Shown here: in pieces, positions 1 to 10,758 of the stretch
Layout: each line of letters starts with the position of its first letter
Numbering within the stretch: position 1 is the stretch's first letter
NCBI GenBank assembly: GCA_015501605.1
Contig: JADNRZ010000006.1
Location: 2,480,001-2,544,000, forward strand
DNA length: 64,000 nucleotides
Direction: 5' to 3'
Source: Panaeolus papilionaceus
Taxonomy: Eukaryota > Basidiomycota > Agaricomycetes > Agaricales
Notes under the pieces: model-generated
Told to the model about the DNA's origin: nothing
Database searches by the model: none
What the model saw: the letters and a program-made list of their open reading frames with translations, nothing else
Program-made: the position numbers and the translations under genes

Positions 1-288
1 TGAATGTAAACATAAGTGTGTACATAATTATAGATACAGCCTTAGCCAAATATTTGAGCCGCGCGATAGCGACGCTAGGCAGCTGAGCGCGATTTTATGT
101 TATCCTTCTTTTCAACTTTTTCGGTCACCGGAAATCTCTCTCCGGGAAAAAACCTCTCTCAGCAAGATAATTTTTTCTTTTCCCGCCCACCCTCGCCTAT
201 TCTTTCTTTAGGGTTTGGTATGGCATTTAGTTTGTTTAGAGAGAGGAGGCATCGATACCATATCAAACACGTCATGAGTACCTAATCT

Positions 289-1933
289 TAGACTGGTGAC
301 CATCCCTCGCGAGGCGAGGGCGTTGTAGAGGGACTGGGAAAGCGGGTAATCCCGTGAGGGGAGACTCGTTACGATCGAAACAAATAATAAATATTTTTTT
401 ATGGGGAGCGAGAAATGATCGCGTGTGCGCGCTGCAGCGCGTGGACTTCGAAGCAGAGTCGCGAATACACATAACGAGCCTGTAAGAGCACAATGGCGTT
501 GATTACCCCCTCAGTGGCACTATGTAACGCTACTACAGTACCATGGGAGCTGACTCGAGCAAAAACAACGATGAGCGGCCTCCGGAAGACTTCTCTCCAC
601 CCATGTCAACGATCAAAGCAGTCCCATTTTGTGTACCTCGCGCTTCATCTCAACGCATCTCTAGCACCATCGCTCCTCCTTCTGCACCAGACTCCATTTC
701 ATCGACTCTTGCGCCTGCCATTACCCTGAGCTTCACACCAGTTCAACCAATGACAGTCCTCCAGAACCCGTGCCCAGCTGTCCCAATGGGGTGGGCTTCA
801 TTAACCATCACTCGAATGATTCGACGCTGAAGGGCTCACTCATTTCGAATCAACTCTCCAATTTTTCCTATATGGCCAGGTGTTGAGGTGAACAGTTGCT
901 CGACAGTTGCAATGTAATGTCAGGGGGATTTCCGTCAGTATAGACAACATTTTTCTTGAATTAAATTCATGAATTTTCAATAAGTTATGAAGATTTCGGG
1001 AACATGGATCAAAATTCTCGATACACCTGCTACCAGGCATCAGGGTGTGAATGTTCGTCACTGGTGATCAATCGTTGGCCTGACTATACTGTAATCGCTT
1101 TATGTAAGGGGGAGATAACCAACATGATATTGTGCTCCGATGGGTCATGGTATAAAGCACCAAGAGCAATGGGAAGCGTCTTTCCACACCGTGGACAAAA
1201 GGCTATCGTCTAGCCCCAGAGTTTAATTATCTTCTTGACAATCTTCCAACCAGGAAGATAATTTATCTTCTGACAAATTTTCCTTTCATGCGTACTGATT
1301 TTAAACAATGGGATGCAAGGCGATCGTTATAACTCTTCTTGGCTGGGAGATTCAGAGAAGATTCAGAAGAAGATCATGAATCTTCTCGGGCTAGACAATA
1401 GCCTTTTTTCCGCAGTGCCACTGCCTGTTCCCGCGGAAAACGGGACATCCTTTGAATGAACACATTCCGCCAGCATTGACTTCGACTGCATTTCTCTCAG
1501 AACTTGAGCACCGGACGTTACAACAGAACAGATAAGGCTGATCTGAAGGCAGAAGATCTGCTCCGATAACGATAGCGATTGGAAGCATGGTACTGGAAGC
1601 CATTCTATGACGTTCTCACTAGTTGCCAGGGTCTGGATCTGAACATCGGCAGCTTCTCTGATGGATTGAAGATGGGAACGGGTCTCAGACTGTAGCAGGC
1701 TTATGATAGAACACAAAAGAGAGGTGGATGTATTGAGAGGGATATAATACACGGTTGAGAACACTTAGCGCGCCCTCTGAGCACGCTTTCCGATGATGAC
1801 TTGCCTTTTTTAGATCTGATCTAATTGATGCGCTGGGACTTGGGAGAAATTTGTATGTAAGCATTTGATGTCATTTTTCTATCGTAACGAGTCTCCCCTC
1901 GCGGGATTACCCGCTTTCCCAGTCACCAGTCTA
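289..1933. mobile_element. 1.65-kb TIR DNA transposon, non-autonomous (hAT-like?)
   Basis: The ends are inverted repeats. The left begins TAGACTGGTGAC at 289 and continues at about 332 with a block running to about 374 that ends at ACTCGTTACGAT. The right end (1884-1933) is the same sequence reversed. The left TIR carries about 31 extra bases between TGGTGAC and GACTGGGAAAG. Flanks are CCTAATCT on the left (281-288) and CCTAATAT just after the right end (1935-1942), resembling an imperfect 8-bp target duplication, which is typical of hAT elements. The paralogous segment at 6139-6160 reads through this site with no insert. No transposase is recognisable inside, only short open stretches, so the element is probably non-autonomous. 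Family assignment is tentative because the terminal bases fit the hAT consensus only partly. Confidence 0.75.
1190..1415. repeat. internal inverted repeat of the 1.65-kb element
   Basis: AAGGCTATCGTCTAGCCC near 1199-1217 recurs inverted near 1387-1408 with few mismatches. Similarity is looser further inward (ATCTTCTTGACAATCTTCC-like). The interval is AT-rich with repeated GAAGAT/ATCTTC words and could be a hairpin or a nested small element. No gene is seen in it. Confidence 0.5.
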
Positions 1934-3213
1934 GCCTAATATTTTAATCTGTGCATCCCATTTAACTTTTTCCCTTTTACAGCCCTTGGATCCTGTTTCT
2001 CCCTTTCATCATCGACCAGCATCTCTTGGAAATAATCTAGCTTAGTACAAGAGGCCTTTAGAACATTACATGGTGATTGTATGGGGAGCCGCGTAATATT
2101 CTCTCTTGAAGGTCTGAAACACTGTCAGCATGACCCAATATCCTTGGAGGGTGATGTTAAACAGCTGCGCAATGCCTTAGGTAAATCGGGGAGGTATAAA
2201 GTCTGGTTTCATATCGCAAGATGACCTCAGTCACTTCGAGCAGTCTTCATTGTAGGACACTTACTTCAGCTACTTGATCACAAGGACGGTATCGACAGAT
2301 CATGACCCAGATCATCTGCAAACATCTAAGACAAATGCACGATTCCAAGCGAAAGCCTTGCACTGAACCAGTACAGATCGCCGACTTGATAAACGCAAAG
2401 AATGTCCGCCAATACCACTCCTTTGAGTTCGCACTCAGGGAGAAGACCTGACATGTTGGTCGTACTCAGCGCCCAGTGAATGCAATACACGTATGCGTCA
2501 TGTCAAGTTAAAAAAAAATCTGAAGGTTTTGGGCTCAGTCTCATTGGGCGCCCAGATGAAGACAGCGTGTGAGCTCCAACAACACACATGCCCCTGTCGA
2601 TCCCTATCACAGGTGTGTGCTGGACGAATGAGCCCTAATTCATCGAAGCTTTGTGATAACTCTGGGACGCGAACAGAAGGACGAGATATTTTAACAGCTC
2701 AAATGTGGCTGAAAAGCCCCCGGAGAATACAGCACGGAAGCAGACGAATAGTGCTCATGTTACTTGTTACCTGATTCAAATCCGTTTTTTTTTTTATTTC
2801 GATAGGAAGCAATGCGTTTCAACTATGTCTGCATGGAAAACTGAGAAATATCAATGGTGACTTCAATACAACACCAATCTCAGGCATTCACTAAGCCTGA
2901 AGTTCGTACAAGGCTTCGAACGTAACGGGCGAATAACTAGATACCTGTCAAAGGAGAAATAGGAACCGCCTCAATCCATCCACCACCAGGCCTATACTGC
3001 AGTGCAGAACGTCTCGCTCCACCATATCATGATTTATCGCCGAATTTCTATCAGTTCTGGGATGCTAGGGTTATTTTGAGGGACAGGACCAGACGATGTT
3101 TGTCATGGAATATCCGAAGTATTGAAAGAGCTCCACGTAGATGCACCATCCGAATACCCCCTCTCGATGTCTGGAAGCAATACGAGCAGTGCATTGGGGT
3201 CTCCTCAGAAACG

Positions 3214-3220
3214 TATAAAA
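3214..3220 (+). promoter_or_regulatory. TATA box of secreted protein gene A
   Basis: TATAAAA lies about 80 nt before the UTR intron and 137 nt before the ATG. The same element sits at the equivalent place in copy B (7658-7664), so it has been kept in both diverged duplicates. Confidence 0.6.
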
Positions 3221-3292
3221 GGCAGAGGAATACCTCCTATGCTCCTCAGTCTTCTTTCGACACTCGAACAGCTCGACAATCAAGTACTAATC

Positions 3293-3346
3293 GTGAGTAC
3301 CCTCCTCCTAACTTCAACACGGCCACTCACTAACCACACCTCGCAG
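3293..3346 (+). other. 5'UTR intron of secreted protein gene A
   Basis: GTGAGT at 3293, a CTAAC branch-site-like word and a CGCAG acceptor at 3346 mark a 54-nt intron ending 10 nt before the ATG. The block is essentially unchanged in copy B (7737-7790). Conservation of a UTR intron suggests it matters for expression. Confidence 0.65.
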
Positions 3347-3356
3347 GTCAACGACA

Positions 3357-3692
3357 ATGAAATTCACTACCACCACTGCTATCCTCACCACGCTTATCGC
3401 CAGCGCCCACGCATGGGAATTCACTGGCTGGGACGGCCAGAACTACACCGGCGAGAAACTCATCTACCGCTCGGGCGGCATAACCACCAATAACCTCTGC
3501 GTCGACATCATCATAAATGACAACCGCATGTCGAGCTTCCAGTTTGTCAGCGGCGGGTGCGACATGAAGCTATTCGATGGCCATGGGTGTGCGGGTACGG
3601 TTCTTGGAAGTTCGACCAGCTCTTGGAATGTTGCGGCTATTTCGTCGGTACATAACAACAAGGCTTCGAGCCTTTGGATTGATTGCATTTAA
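3357..3692 (+). CDS. small secreted 4-Cys protein, copy A
   Basis: This is a 111-residue protein with an N-terminal signal peptide (MKFTTTTA, hydrophobic core, AHA cleavage site near residue 19) and a mature chain of about 92 residues. Visible features are an early W-E-F-T-G-W motif, a Y-T-G motif, four cysteines (in NNLCVD, GGCDM, GHGCAG and the terminal WIDC), the segment DNRMSSFQ and KLFD. Spacing of aromatic and Gly residues and the final SSLW-x-DC resemble small fungal secreted proteins with a beta/gamma-crystallin-like fold, but this is inference. It is preceded by a TATA box and a spliced 5'UTR. The paralogue at 7801-8148 has the same architecture. Function is unknown; an extracellular or interaction role is possible. 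Confidence 0.85.
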   Translation: MKFTTTTAILTTLIASAHAWEFTGWDGQNYTGEKLIYRSGGITTNNLCVDIIINDNRMSSFQFVSGGCDMKLFDGHGCAGTVLGSSTSSWNVAAISSVHNNKASSLWIDCI

Positions 3693-4289
3693 GCTTTGGA
3701 CGACAGGGATGCGATACGCTGGTCAAGCTTGTGATTGGGGTGGGACTACGAGGAGATGTTGGGAGGAGAGGAAGCATCGAGGAAACGCTACTTACGCCAG
3801 AAAACGATAAAAACAAGAGTGCTGTATAACTGATATGTAAACCAAGTTGTTGATCTGTTACATCGCCATTAGCATGGCATTATGCGTCGTTTGGTCTTCG
3901 AACGTAAGCCGTGCTCCGTTTCCATCCAAGTTGTCTGTGATATACTGTTTCATCGGAACAACGGGAAGGTATTCAACATTTTGCATCAATGTCCCAGTCA
4001 GAGATGGTAAGTCACCATATAGTACAGAGCGCACTCATATTTGGCATGGCCCAGGCAGCAGCTCATAATGGATCGACAAACCTGAACGGACAAGTTCCAT
4101 GAGGCCTTGAACCATCATCGATCAGTGATGAGTCATGATTAGATTGTACCGGTAAACTAATCCCTGGGATGATGCAATACGACGCCCATTTCTTCTCTCC
4201 TTCTCTGTCCCTCCATCGATCCCCACATGTCCTAAGTGCCACAATTTAAAGACAAGTAAATATCCTGATTCTACTTTTACAATTACCAA

Positions 4290-5140
4290 TGGAGACTCAC
4301 GAAGATGTGGAAGGTCCCAGGTGTGGCTGGGACGAGCCTGGGATCGATGTCCTTGCTCTGGTAGTAGGGTTTAGCATATATCCTGTGCCCGAACCCTACC
4401 CCAAATCTTTGAATCACGCTTGCGTGTTCCTATATTTTACATTGACTTTCGGCCCAATTCTTACGCCGAATCGCTCGCTAATCTATGCGTGGAGCGAGAC
4501 ATTGTGGCGTGCAGTTTCAGGTGCACATTTAAACCTAGTGCACTTTCCCATCCAGGTCTAATTCAACGGAACGTAGTTCCTCTGGACACCTTCTTTCACA
4601 CTTCCATATGATCGGCCCACCACGGGAAAAGCGACTCATCTCAACTGCCATCATCCATACCGGTGCAATAAAAATGGATAAAGAATACCATCCACCCAGG
4701 GAGGCCATGTCCGAGAGCATACGTCATTTTTCTATTAGGTCTGTGCCTTCCCCACTCGACTCACGTCTTCGTTCCGCTTTACTAGCACGATTGCCCCTCA
4801 GACCCATCTCAGACCATTTCCATAATCGACAACAAACACAACACCGGTTACCATAATTTATAACACCATCTTCGTCTCATTGGCACAAGAACCTTAGGGG
4901 ACTCAAGGCGATTTGCTCACCGCCTTATCGTCTCATCGCTCTCACTTCACCTCTTCAAGGTTTCAATCAATTCACTCACTTTTTACTGTTTCAGGCAACG
5001 CATTTCACCACTCTCTAACCAACCTGAGGCGTCAAAAATATTCCTCCGTCTCGATTCTCCTACCCATTCTCCTCCCATCTTACCCACCCTCCGTCCCCAA
5101 GTCGACCTCTCCCTTCTCACCCAATTTCCAAGATATCCAC
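4290..5140 (+). repeat. dispersed repeat, also inverted at 42760-43560
   Basis: Several blocks match the reverse complement of 42760-43560 in the same order: a region near 4380-4500, the segment around 4610-4690 (conceptual peptide GPREKRLISTAIIH against GPREGRFLSTLIAHAG), and 4870-5130 (around AACCTGAGGCGTCAAAAATA). The copies are diverged and carry no intact long frame. This looks like an old mobile-element relic. It contains no recognised gene. Confidence 0.6.
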
Positions 5141-5436
5141 TGGAACAGGAGGAGATGTCATCCACACGTGACCGCTTAGTAGCCGTAGACAGGTGCAGAG
5201 ACTCCGAGACGAGGCCACAAATGGGCCTCATCAGAGGATAAAATGAATGTAAGCATAAGTGTGTACATGTTTATAGATACAGCTTTAGTCAAATATTGGA
5301 GCCGTGCGACAGCGACGCTAGGCAGCTGAGCGAGATTTTATCTTATCCTTCTTTTCGACTTTTTCGGTCACCGAAAACCTCTCTCTCTGGGAAAAAACCT
5401 CTCTCAGCAAGATAATTTTTTCTTTAGTGTTTGGTA

Positions 5437-6088
5437 CGGAACTTGGTATCCAGCTCGGATCGCCTTGGGCCTCACCAGGCGCTCTGGTCGTTTGGCAGCA
5501 CGCTTCACACATGGGTCAGACGCGAAAGGTTTGACGCGTTAGTCCCGAATTTCGGAGACTTACACGCGTCAGCCGAGAACCTCGCGCATCAGGCTCCCGT
5601 GAGCCGTCGAAATGCATTTCTCAAGGCATTTTCGAGGCGTCGCCAAACGACCCCCACACCTCAACAAACTATGAACCCGTTCACAGTTTGTCATCATATT
5701 TATCTCATCACATTTTTATTATCATATTCATCTAAAAATAATATACATTTATCTGTACACACGAACATGCTGAAATAGATATCTTATACTGGAGAATAGA
5801 TCATCTTCATCTCTCTACGCCGTGTTTGAGTCTGCCTGAGCTCTGCTGTAGGCGACCCCGACCCCCCCACCACCCGGAGTCCATAACTGAGAGGGACGTT
5901 ATTCCTTGATTGTAATATCTATCTACGGACGACGGGGTGCTGGATCGTTTAAGGGGTGGATGGATGGAAAAAAATAAATGAGTAAGACCGTTGGAGTCTT
6001 CGTTCAAGACGATACCATCAAGAAGACGGCTGTCGTAATTTTGGGGTAAGCAAATAGAAAATTGCAGGTCCTAGCGCGCACACTGTGG
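5437..6088. mobile_element. insertion of about 650 bp in copy B, origin unknown
   Basis: Copy A runs straight from TTTGGTAT to the block AGTTTGTTTAGAGAGAGG (about 215-245). In copy B the two halves are separated by this sequence. Within it GGTCGTTTGGC (about 5486) recurs inverted as GCCAAACGACC (about 5641), so part of it may be a small inverted-repeat element. The remainder has no recognised coding content. The insertion boundaries are approximate and no target duplication was found. Confidence 0.45.
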
Positions 6089-7657
6089 TTCAGTTTGTTT
6101 AGAGAGAGGAGGCATCGATACCATATACAACACGCCATGAGTATTACCTAATCTGTGCATCCCTTTTAACTTTTTTCTTTTTACAGCTCTTGTATCCTAT
6201 TCCTCCCTTTCATCATCGACCAGCATCTCTTGGAAATAATCTGGCTTAATACAAGAGGCCTTTAGGAAATTGAAACATGGAGATCGTATGGGGAGACGCG
6301 TAATATTTTCTCTTGAAGGTCTGAAACACTTTCAGCAAGACCCCAGTCCTAGGCCTGTGGTCTCGACTGTCGATTGCGATTCAGGGCCATACATTGGCCT
6401 ATCCCTTGACCCTCTCGCCTTAAATTCTACACGCCGTATACTCAATCAGTGTCAATTTTATGTAGGAACTACCATCTAATTCTTCACTTTCCTGTTCGTA
6501 GAAGTATATACAGTCGTCGATGGCGAACACGCGGTGTTTTGTGAGACGAATATCCTTGCAGGGCGAGTCTGAGGTAAATTGGGGAGACATAAAGTCTGGT
6601 TTCATATCGCAAGATGACCTCAGTCACTTCAAGCGGTTTCATTGTAAGCAACTTACTTCAGCTACTTGAGCACGACAACGGTATCGACAGATCACGATCA
6701 TCCGCAAGCATCTAGGAACATGTGCACGGTTCCAAGCGAAAAACTTGCACTGGTGACTGGACCAGTGCAGATCTTCGGCTTGATAAATGCGAACAATGTC
6801 CAATAGTCCCACTCCATCGAGTTCGAACTTCGAGGACACCTGACATGTAGGTCGTACAACTACCACCCGAGTCATTGTGTTACGAAGGAATAGGGTGATT
6901 TCTTCATGATGATTATCCGAATGTGTCAGCACTGGCACCCAGTGAGCGCAATACACATATGCACCATGTCAAGTTAAATTTTTTTTGAAGATGTTGGACT
7001 CAGTCTCATTGGGCGCCCATCTGAAGACAGCGTGTGAGATCCGACAACACACATGATCCCTATCAGCTCTGTGTGCTGGACAAATGAGCCCCAATTCATC
7101 GAAGCTTTGTGATAACTCTCGGACGCGAAGAGAAGGACCCTGAGGTATTTCAACAACTCAAATGCGGCTGAAAAGCGCCCCGAAGAATACAACACAGAAG
7201 CAGACGAATAGTGCTCACGTTACTTTTTACCTGGTTCAAATCCACTTTCATTTATTTCGATAGGAATCAATGCGTTTCAACTATGTATGGTTAGAAAACT
7301 GAGAAATATTAACGATGACTTCGATTCAACATCAACCCCAGGTATTCACCGAGTCTCAGATTCGTATCAGGCTTTCTCGAATGTAATGGGCGAACTAAGT
7401 TGAAACCCTCGAAGGAGAAATAGGAATAGCCTCGATCCATCCACCACCCCTATGCTGCAGTGCAGAACATTTCGCCCCACCAAATGGTTGGATTTCTGTC
7501 AGTTCTCCGATGTTAAGGTTATTTTGAGGGACAAGACCAGACCATGCATGAAATGGAACATCAGTATTAAAATCACTCCATGTAGATGCACGATCCGAAT
7601 ACCCTCTCTCGATGCCTGGAAGCAATCCGAGCAGTGCGTTGGGGTCTCCTCAGAAAC

Positions 7658-7664
7658 ATATAAA
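7658..7664 (+). promoter_or_regulatory. TATA box of secreted protein gene B
   Basis: TATAAAG in the same context as the copy A TATA box, upstream of the shared 5'UTR intron. Confidence 0.55.
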
Positions 7665-7736
7665 GGCAGAGGAACATCTCCTATGCTCCTCAGTCTTCCT
7701 TTGACACTCAAACAGCTCTACAATCAAGTACCAATC

Positions 7737-7790
7737 GTGAGTACCCTCCTCCTAACTTCAACACGGCCACTCACTAACCACACCTCGCAG
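7737..7790 (+). other. 5'UTR intron of secreted protein gene B
   Basis: A 54-nt GTGAGT...CGCAG intron ends 10 nt before the ATG. It is nearly identical to the copy A intron at 3293-3346. Confidence 0.65.
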
Positions 7791-7800
7791 GTCAACGACA

Positions 7801-8148
7801 ATGAAATTCACCACCACCACCGCTGCTATCCTCACCACACTTATCGCCAGCGCCCACGCATGGGAATTTACCGGCTGGGCAGACGCTGGATACACAGGCG
7901 ACCTCGTCATCTACCGCTCAGGCAACGGGCTCACCAACAACCTCTGCGTCGACATCATCCAGAATGACAACCGTATGTCGAGTTTCCAGTGGTACCGCGG
8001 TACCAATATTTTCTGCAGCATGAAGCTGTTCGATGCCCATGGGTGTACGGGTGATGTTCTTGCAAGTTCGACGGGAGATTGGAATGTCCGGCAGATTTCG
8101 GATGAGAATAATGATAGGGCTTCGAGTCTTTGGGTTGATTGCCTTTAG
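7801..8148 (+). CDS. small secreted 4-Cys protein, copy B
   Basis: A 115-residue paralogue of the gene at 3357-3692. The signal peptide is nearly identical (one extra Ala) and is followed by WEFTGW, Y-T-G, NNLCVDII, NDNRMSSFQW, KLFDAHGC and SSLWVDC. All four cysteines are retained. The mature chain differs most around the loop before the second Cys (WYRGTNIFC here, VSGGC in copy A) and in the stretch before the last Cys. The signal peptide, promoter and UTR are better conserved than the mature loop, which fits duplication followed by diversification of a secreted protein. No catalytic motif is visible and function is unknown. Confidence 0.85.
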   Translation: MKFTTTTAAILTTLIASAHAWEFTGWADAGYTGDLVIYRSGNGLTNNLCVDIIQNDNRMSSFQWYRGTNIFCSMKLFDAHGCTGDVLASSTGDWNVRQISDENNDRASSLWVDCL

Positions 8149-8654
8149 GCTTTGGACGACAGGGATGTGGTATGCTGGTTTAGCTTGTGATTGGGGTTGT
8201 GGGGCACGAGGAGATATTGTGAGGAGAGAAAGTATCGAAGAAACACTACTTACGCCAGAAAACGATAAAAACAAGAGTGTTGTATAACTGTTATGTAAAC
8301 CAAGTTGTTGATCCGCTACATCGCCGTTAGCATGGCAGTAAGTGTCGTTTGGGCTTCGAACATAAGGGGTGTTACAATTCCACCTGTCTGTGGTACACTG
8401 TCTCGTCGGAACAGCGGAAACACAACAAACGAAAGGTACCCAGCATTCTGCATAAAGTGGATAGTAGAGATAGTAAACAAGCAGATAATGCAGATCGCAG
8501 CCATATCTATCATGCCAGTGGCTCATAATGGATCGACAAAAATGAATGGACAAGTTCTATGGGGCCTCGAACGGTTATTGATGAATGATCATCGATCATC
8601 TGTCATGCATCATGATTAGATTGGACCGGCAAAGCCCATCCCGGGATGTAAGGT

Positions 8655-8877
8655 GTGCACGCATACTCACCAAGCTACACCCCAACTCTTGAAGTGTGTC
8701 TGCATACTCGCAGAGCGTGCATCCCAACCCTCAAGACGTGCGCCGATACTCTCGGAGCGCGCATCCCAACCCTCAAAGCGTGCACGCACAGTCTCAGAGT
8801 CCGCACCCCAACTTTGAAAGTGTGTGTCCAAACTCTCGAAATGTGCACCCCGACTCTCGGAGTATGCATCCCAACAT
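8655..8877. repeat. 21-bp tandem repeat array, about 11 units
   Basis: Imperfect 21-mers follow each other from 8655 (one unit is 20 bp). Two unit types tend to alternate: GTGCATCCCAACCCTCAAGA-like and GTGCGCCGATACTCTCGGAG-like. Because 21 is a multiple of three, several frames stay open and give heptad-repeat peptides such as HPNPQSV. There is no start context, signal or family match, so coding is not claimed. Confidence 0.8.
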
Positions 8878-9000
8878 ACTAAATAGTCATTTGCAGTAGG
8901 TTTGACTATGGAATTACATAGACAATTTGTACTTTTATTCATAAATTTCTATATTTTCTCCTAAAATTTGAAAGCTCTGTACACATTTTTGAGAATTGGA

Positions 9001-9099
9001 GAGTTGGGGTGTACGTTTCGAGAGTTTGGACACACACTTTCAAAGTTGGGGTGCGGACTCTGAGACTGTGCGTGCACACTTTGAGAGTTGGGGTGCGCC
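9001..9099. repeat. inverted partial copy of the 21-bp array
   Basis: The reverse complement of this segment matches 8759-8859 over about 100 bp. A core of about 60 bp (8780-8840 against 9017-9077) appears exact. The two arms are separated by about 140 bp of AT-rich sequence, so the region can form a long hairpin. Confidence 0.8.
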
Positions 9100-9368
9100 T
9101 TCGAGGCGGCTCTGCCGCTTCCAGCGTTTCTCGCGCAGGAGCACTACCCATCGCTGTGTTCTTATATTGACAAAGGCTTCAATGTCTCGGATAATACAAA
9201 GGATGCCACCGTCTTGCTTTGACACTGCTGGGTACTTGTTCATTCAGGTGTTCTATCACCACGTGCCGAGTGTCCTAAAACGGTCGAGCCCATTTCTGCC
9301 TTGATCACAATAACACTGGCGAATCCCACATTCGCTTCTCACTATCATCATCTCTGACCTCCTCAACC

Positions 9369-10758
9369 ATGTCAACTCAGCAGGAGACCTCTAATGACCG
9401 TTGGAGAGTGAAGGCTCTCACTTTCATGCCCATCGCTGACAACGCCATTCAGTACCATGATAAGCGAGACGGCGTCATAATGTCGGTAATCTTGGACTTG
9501 ACCTTCTGTGTGAAGACAAACATTGATTTTATGGACCTGTTTTATAGAGTGATGGGCCCAACGGGAGCCGGAAAGAGTAGAGTAAGTTGTATCGCGGCTG
9601 ATACATGTAGGAATGGTGGTACCGCTTGATACTGATGCCCCGATATTTTCGAGTACTTAGTTTATTGAAGTACTGGCTAGAAACGAGGAACTGGGGATCT
9701 CGAAGGACCAGTTGGACAGTGTTACGCAGGTGATTACAACATATGAGATGACTGACATAGAATGGTGGGAGGGGCCTGGAACAAGTATTAGAAGGGTCGG
9801 AACAGAAGATGAGCAGCTCTACATTCTCGACACCCCAGGTTTCTCAGATAGTCAGATTTCCGAGTTAGAAATCCTTGAAATGGTGAAAGAATGGATGAAT
9901 GCTCACAAGTACGTTTGGTACTCACTTTGATCCTCGATCGTGTCTCATCTTACATATGCACCAGCTGCTCGTCAATAAGTACCATCTTCTACTTATGGCC
10001 CATCACGGACAGCCGACTACCAGGCAGCAAACGTAGAACAATCGAGATGTTGAAGCTATTGGCAGCTATTAATACTGATAAACCTGGTGAAATACGGGTC
10101 ATCACAACAATGTGGGACAAACTATGGAACGAACGGGCAATGGCCGCAGCTGAGGAATGGTTTGTACACCTACAGGATCATGTCTGGAAGGTCTGATCTA
10201 CATTTTCTATTGATTTATTCTGCTCATTGCTAACTTGACTACCAGGACCTACTGGAGGCTGGAGGTTGTCTTGCAAAATTTACCAATACACACAGCTCCG
10301 CTATTGACTGCATCAATTCCGAAGGTGCTTTACCTGTTGTGACTCCCCCCCATGCCTTTTTTACAGGAAAATTTCGAGATGTGCCTTTCAGCCATCACCT
10401 ATACCGCGACCTTCTCGACCGCATACAAGCCACACAGCAGCGCAAGCAAAATATCGAAGCTGAGCTCAGTGACCCAGTTGTACACTCAAACCAGGAACTC
10501 AAGGCACTCATGGAGGAACAGCTGCACAAGGTGGAACAGCTGTTGACGAAATTTGAGGGTCAGCTGATTGCATTTGGCAACCCTCCTGTGGGATTTGAGG
10601 ACGCCATTCCTTTCATACAGACCATCATAGAGAATCATCCCTGGGAAGCCCATGATCGTGATCAGCACCAGGCTACAGATGGATGTGTAGACATGTTTCG
10701 GAGAACCAAGAACTTTTTTGCATTGAAGCTAAGAAATGTCAGGCACAAGAGAAAATAG
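9369..10758 (+). CDS. P-loop GTPase (AIG1/TRAFAC-like G domain)
   Basis: Predicted exons 9369-9481, 9548-9581, 9661-9908, 9965-10190 and 10246-10758 join in phase to 377 residues. The G1/Walker A motif GPTGAGKS is at residues 41-48, G3 DTPGF at 106-110, and ITTMWD at about 178-183 takes the place of the usual G4. The C-terminal third is charged and helical (HLYRDLLDRIQ, then a Glu/Lys-rich coiled-coil-like stretch) and ends in a basic tail. This architecture is common in expanded Agaricomycete GTPase families of unknown role. The first donor (GTCGGT) is chosen because it restores GVIIVMGPTG. A further intron at 10324-10365 is possible. Related copies lie at 46820-47860 and 48430-48770 (both broken) and 50810-52105 (intact). 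Confidence 0.85.

Larger units (their letters stand above)
1..4150. repeat. segmental duplication, copy A
   Basis: Collinear blocks here recur in the same order and orientation at 5243-8640. They include the opening block (1-240 against 5243-5440 and 6090-6140), the block at 1945-2770 against 6150-7225, and the secreted-protein gene with its promoter, UTR intron and downstream region (3000-4150 against 7440-8625). The copies differ by many substitutions and indels, so the duplication is not recent. Copy A additionally holds the TIR element at 289-1933. Copy B holds a separate insertion of about 650 bp at 5437-6088. Apart from the one small gene, no intact protein family was recognised in either copy. 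Confidence 0.85.
5243..8640. repeat. segmental duplication, copy B
   Basis: Counterpart of 1-4150 in direct orientation. It starts with TGAATGTAAGCATAAGTGTG, as copy A does at base 1 with small changes. It carries the second secreted-protein gene and retains the empty site for the 1.65-kb transposon at about 6139-6160. An insertion of about 650 bp relative to copy A lies at 5437-6088. 6345-6570 is also unlike copy A. Confidence 0.85.

Noticed and set aside
7225..7245. tRNA B-box-like word GGTTCAAATCC in the duplicated segment (also near 2770)
   Set aside because: No A box at the right distance and no foldable cloverleaf.
8655..8877. CRISPR-like array or heptad-repeat protein gene
   Set aside because: Units are contiguous 21-mers without spacers. 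Open frames exist in several phases because the unit is a multiple of three.
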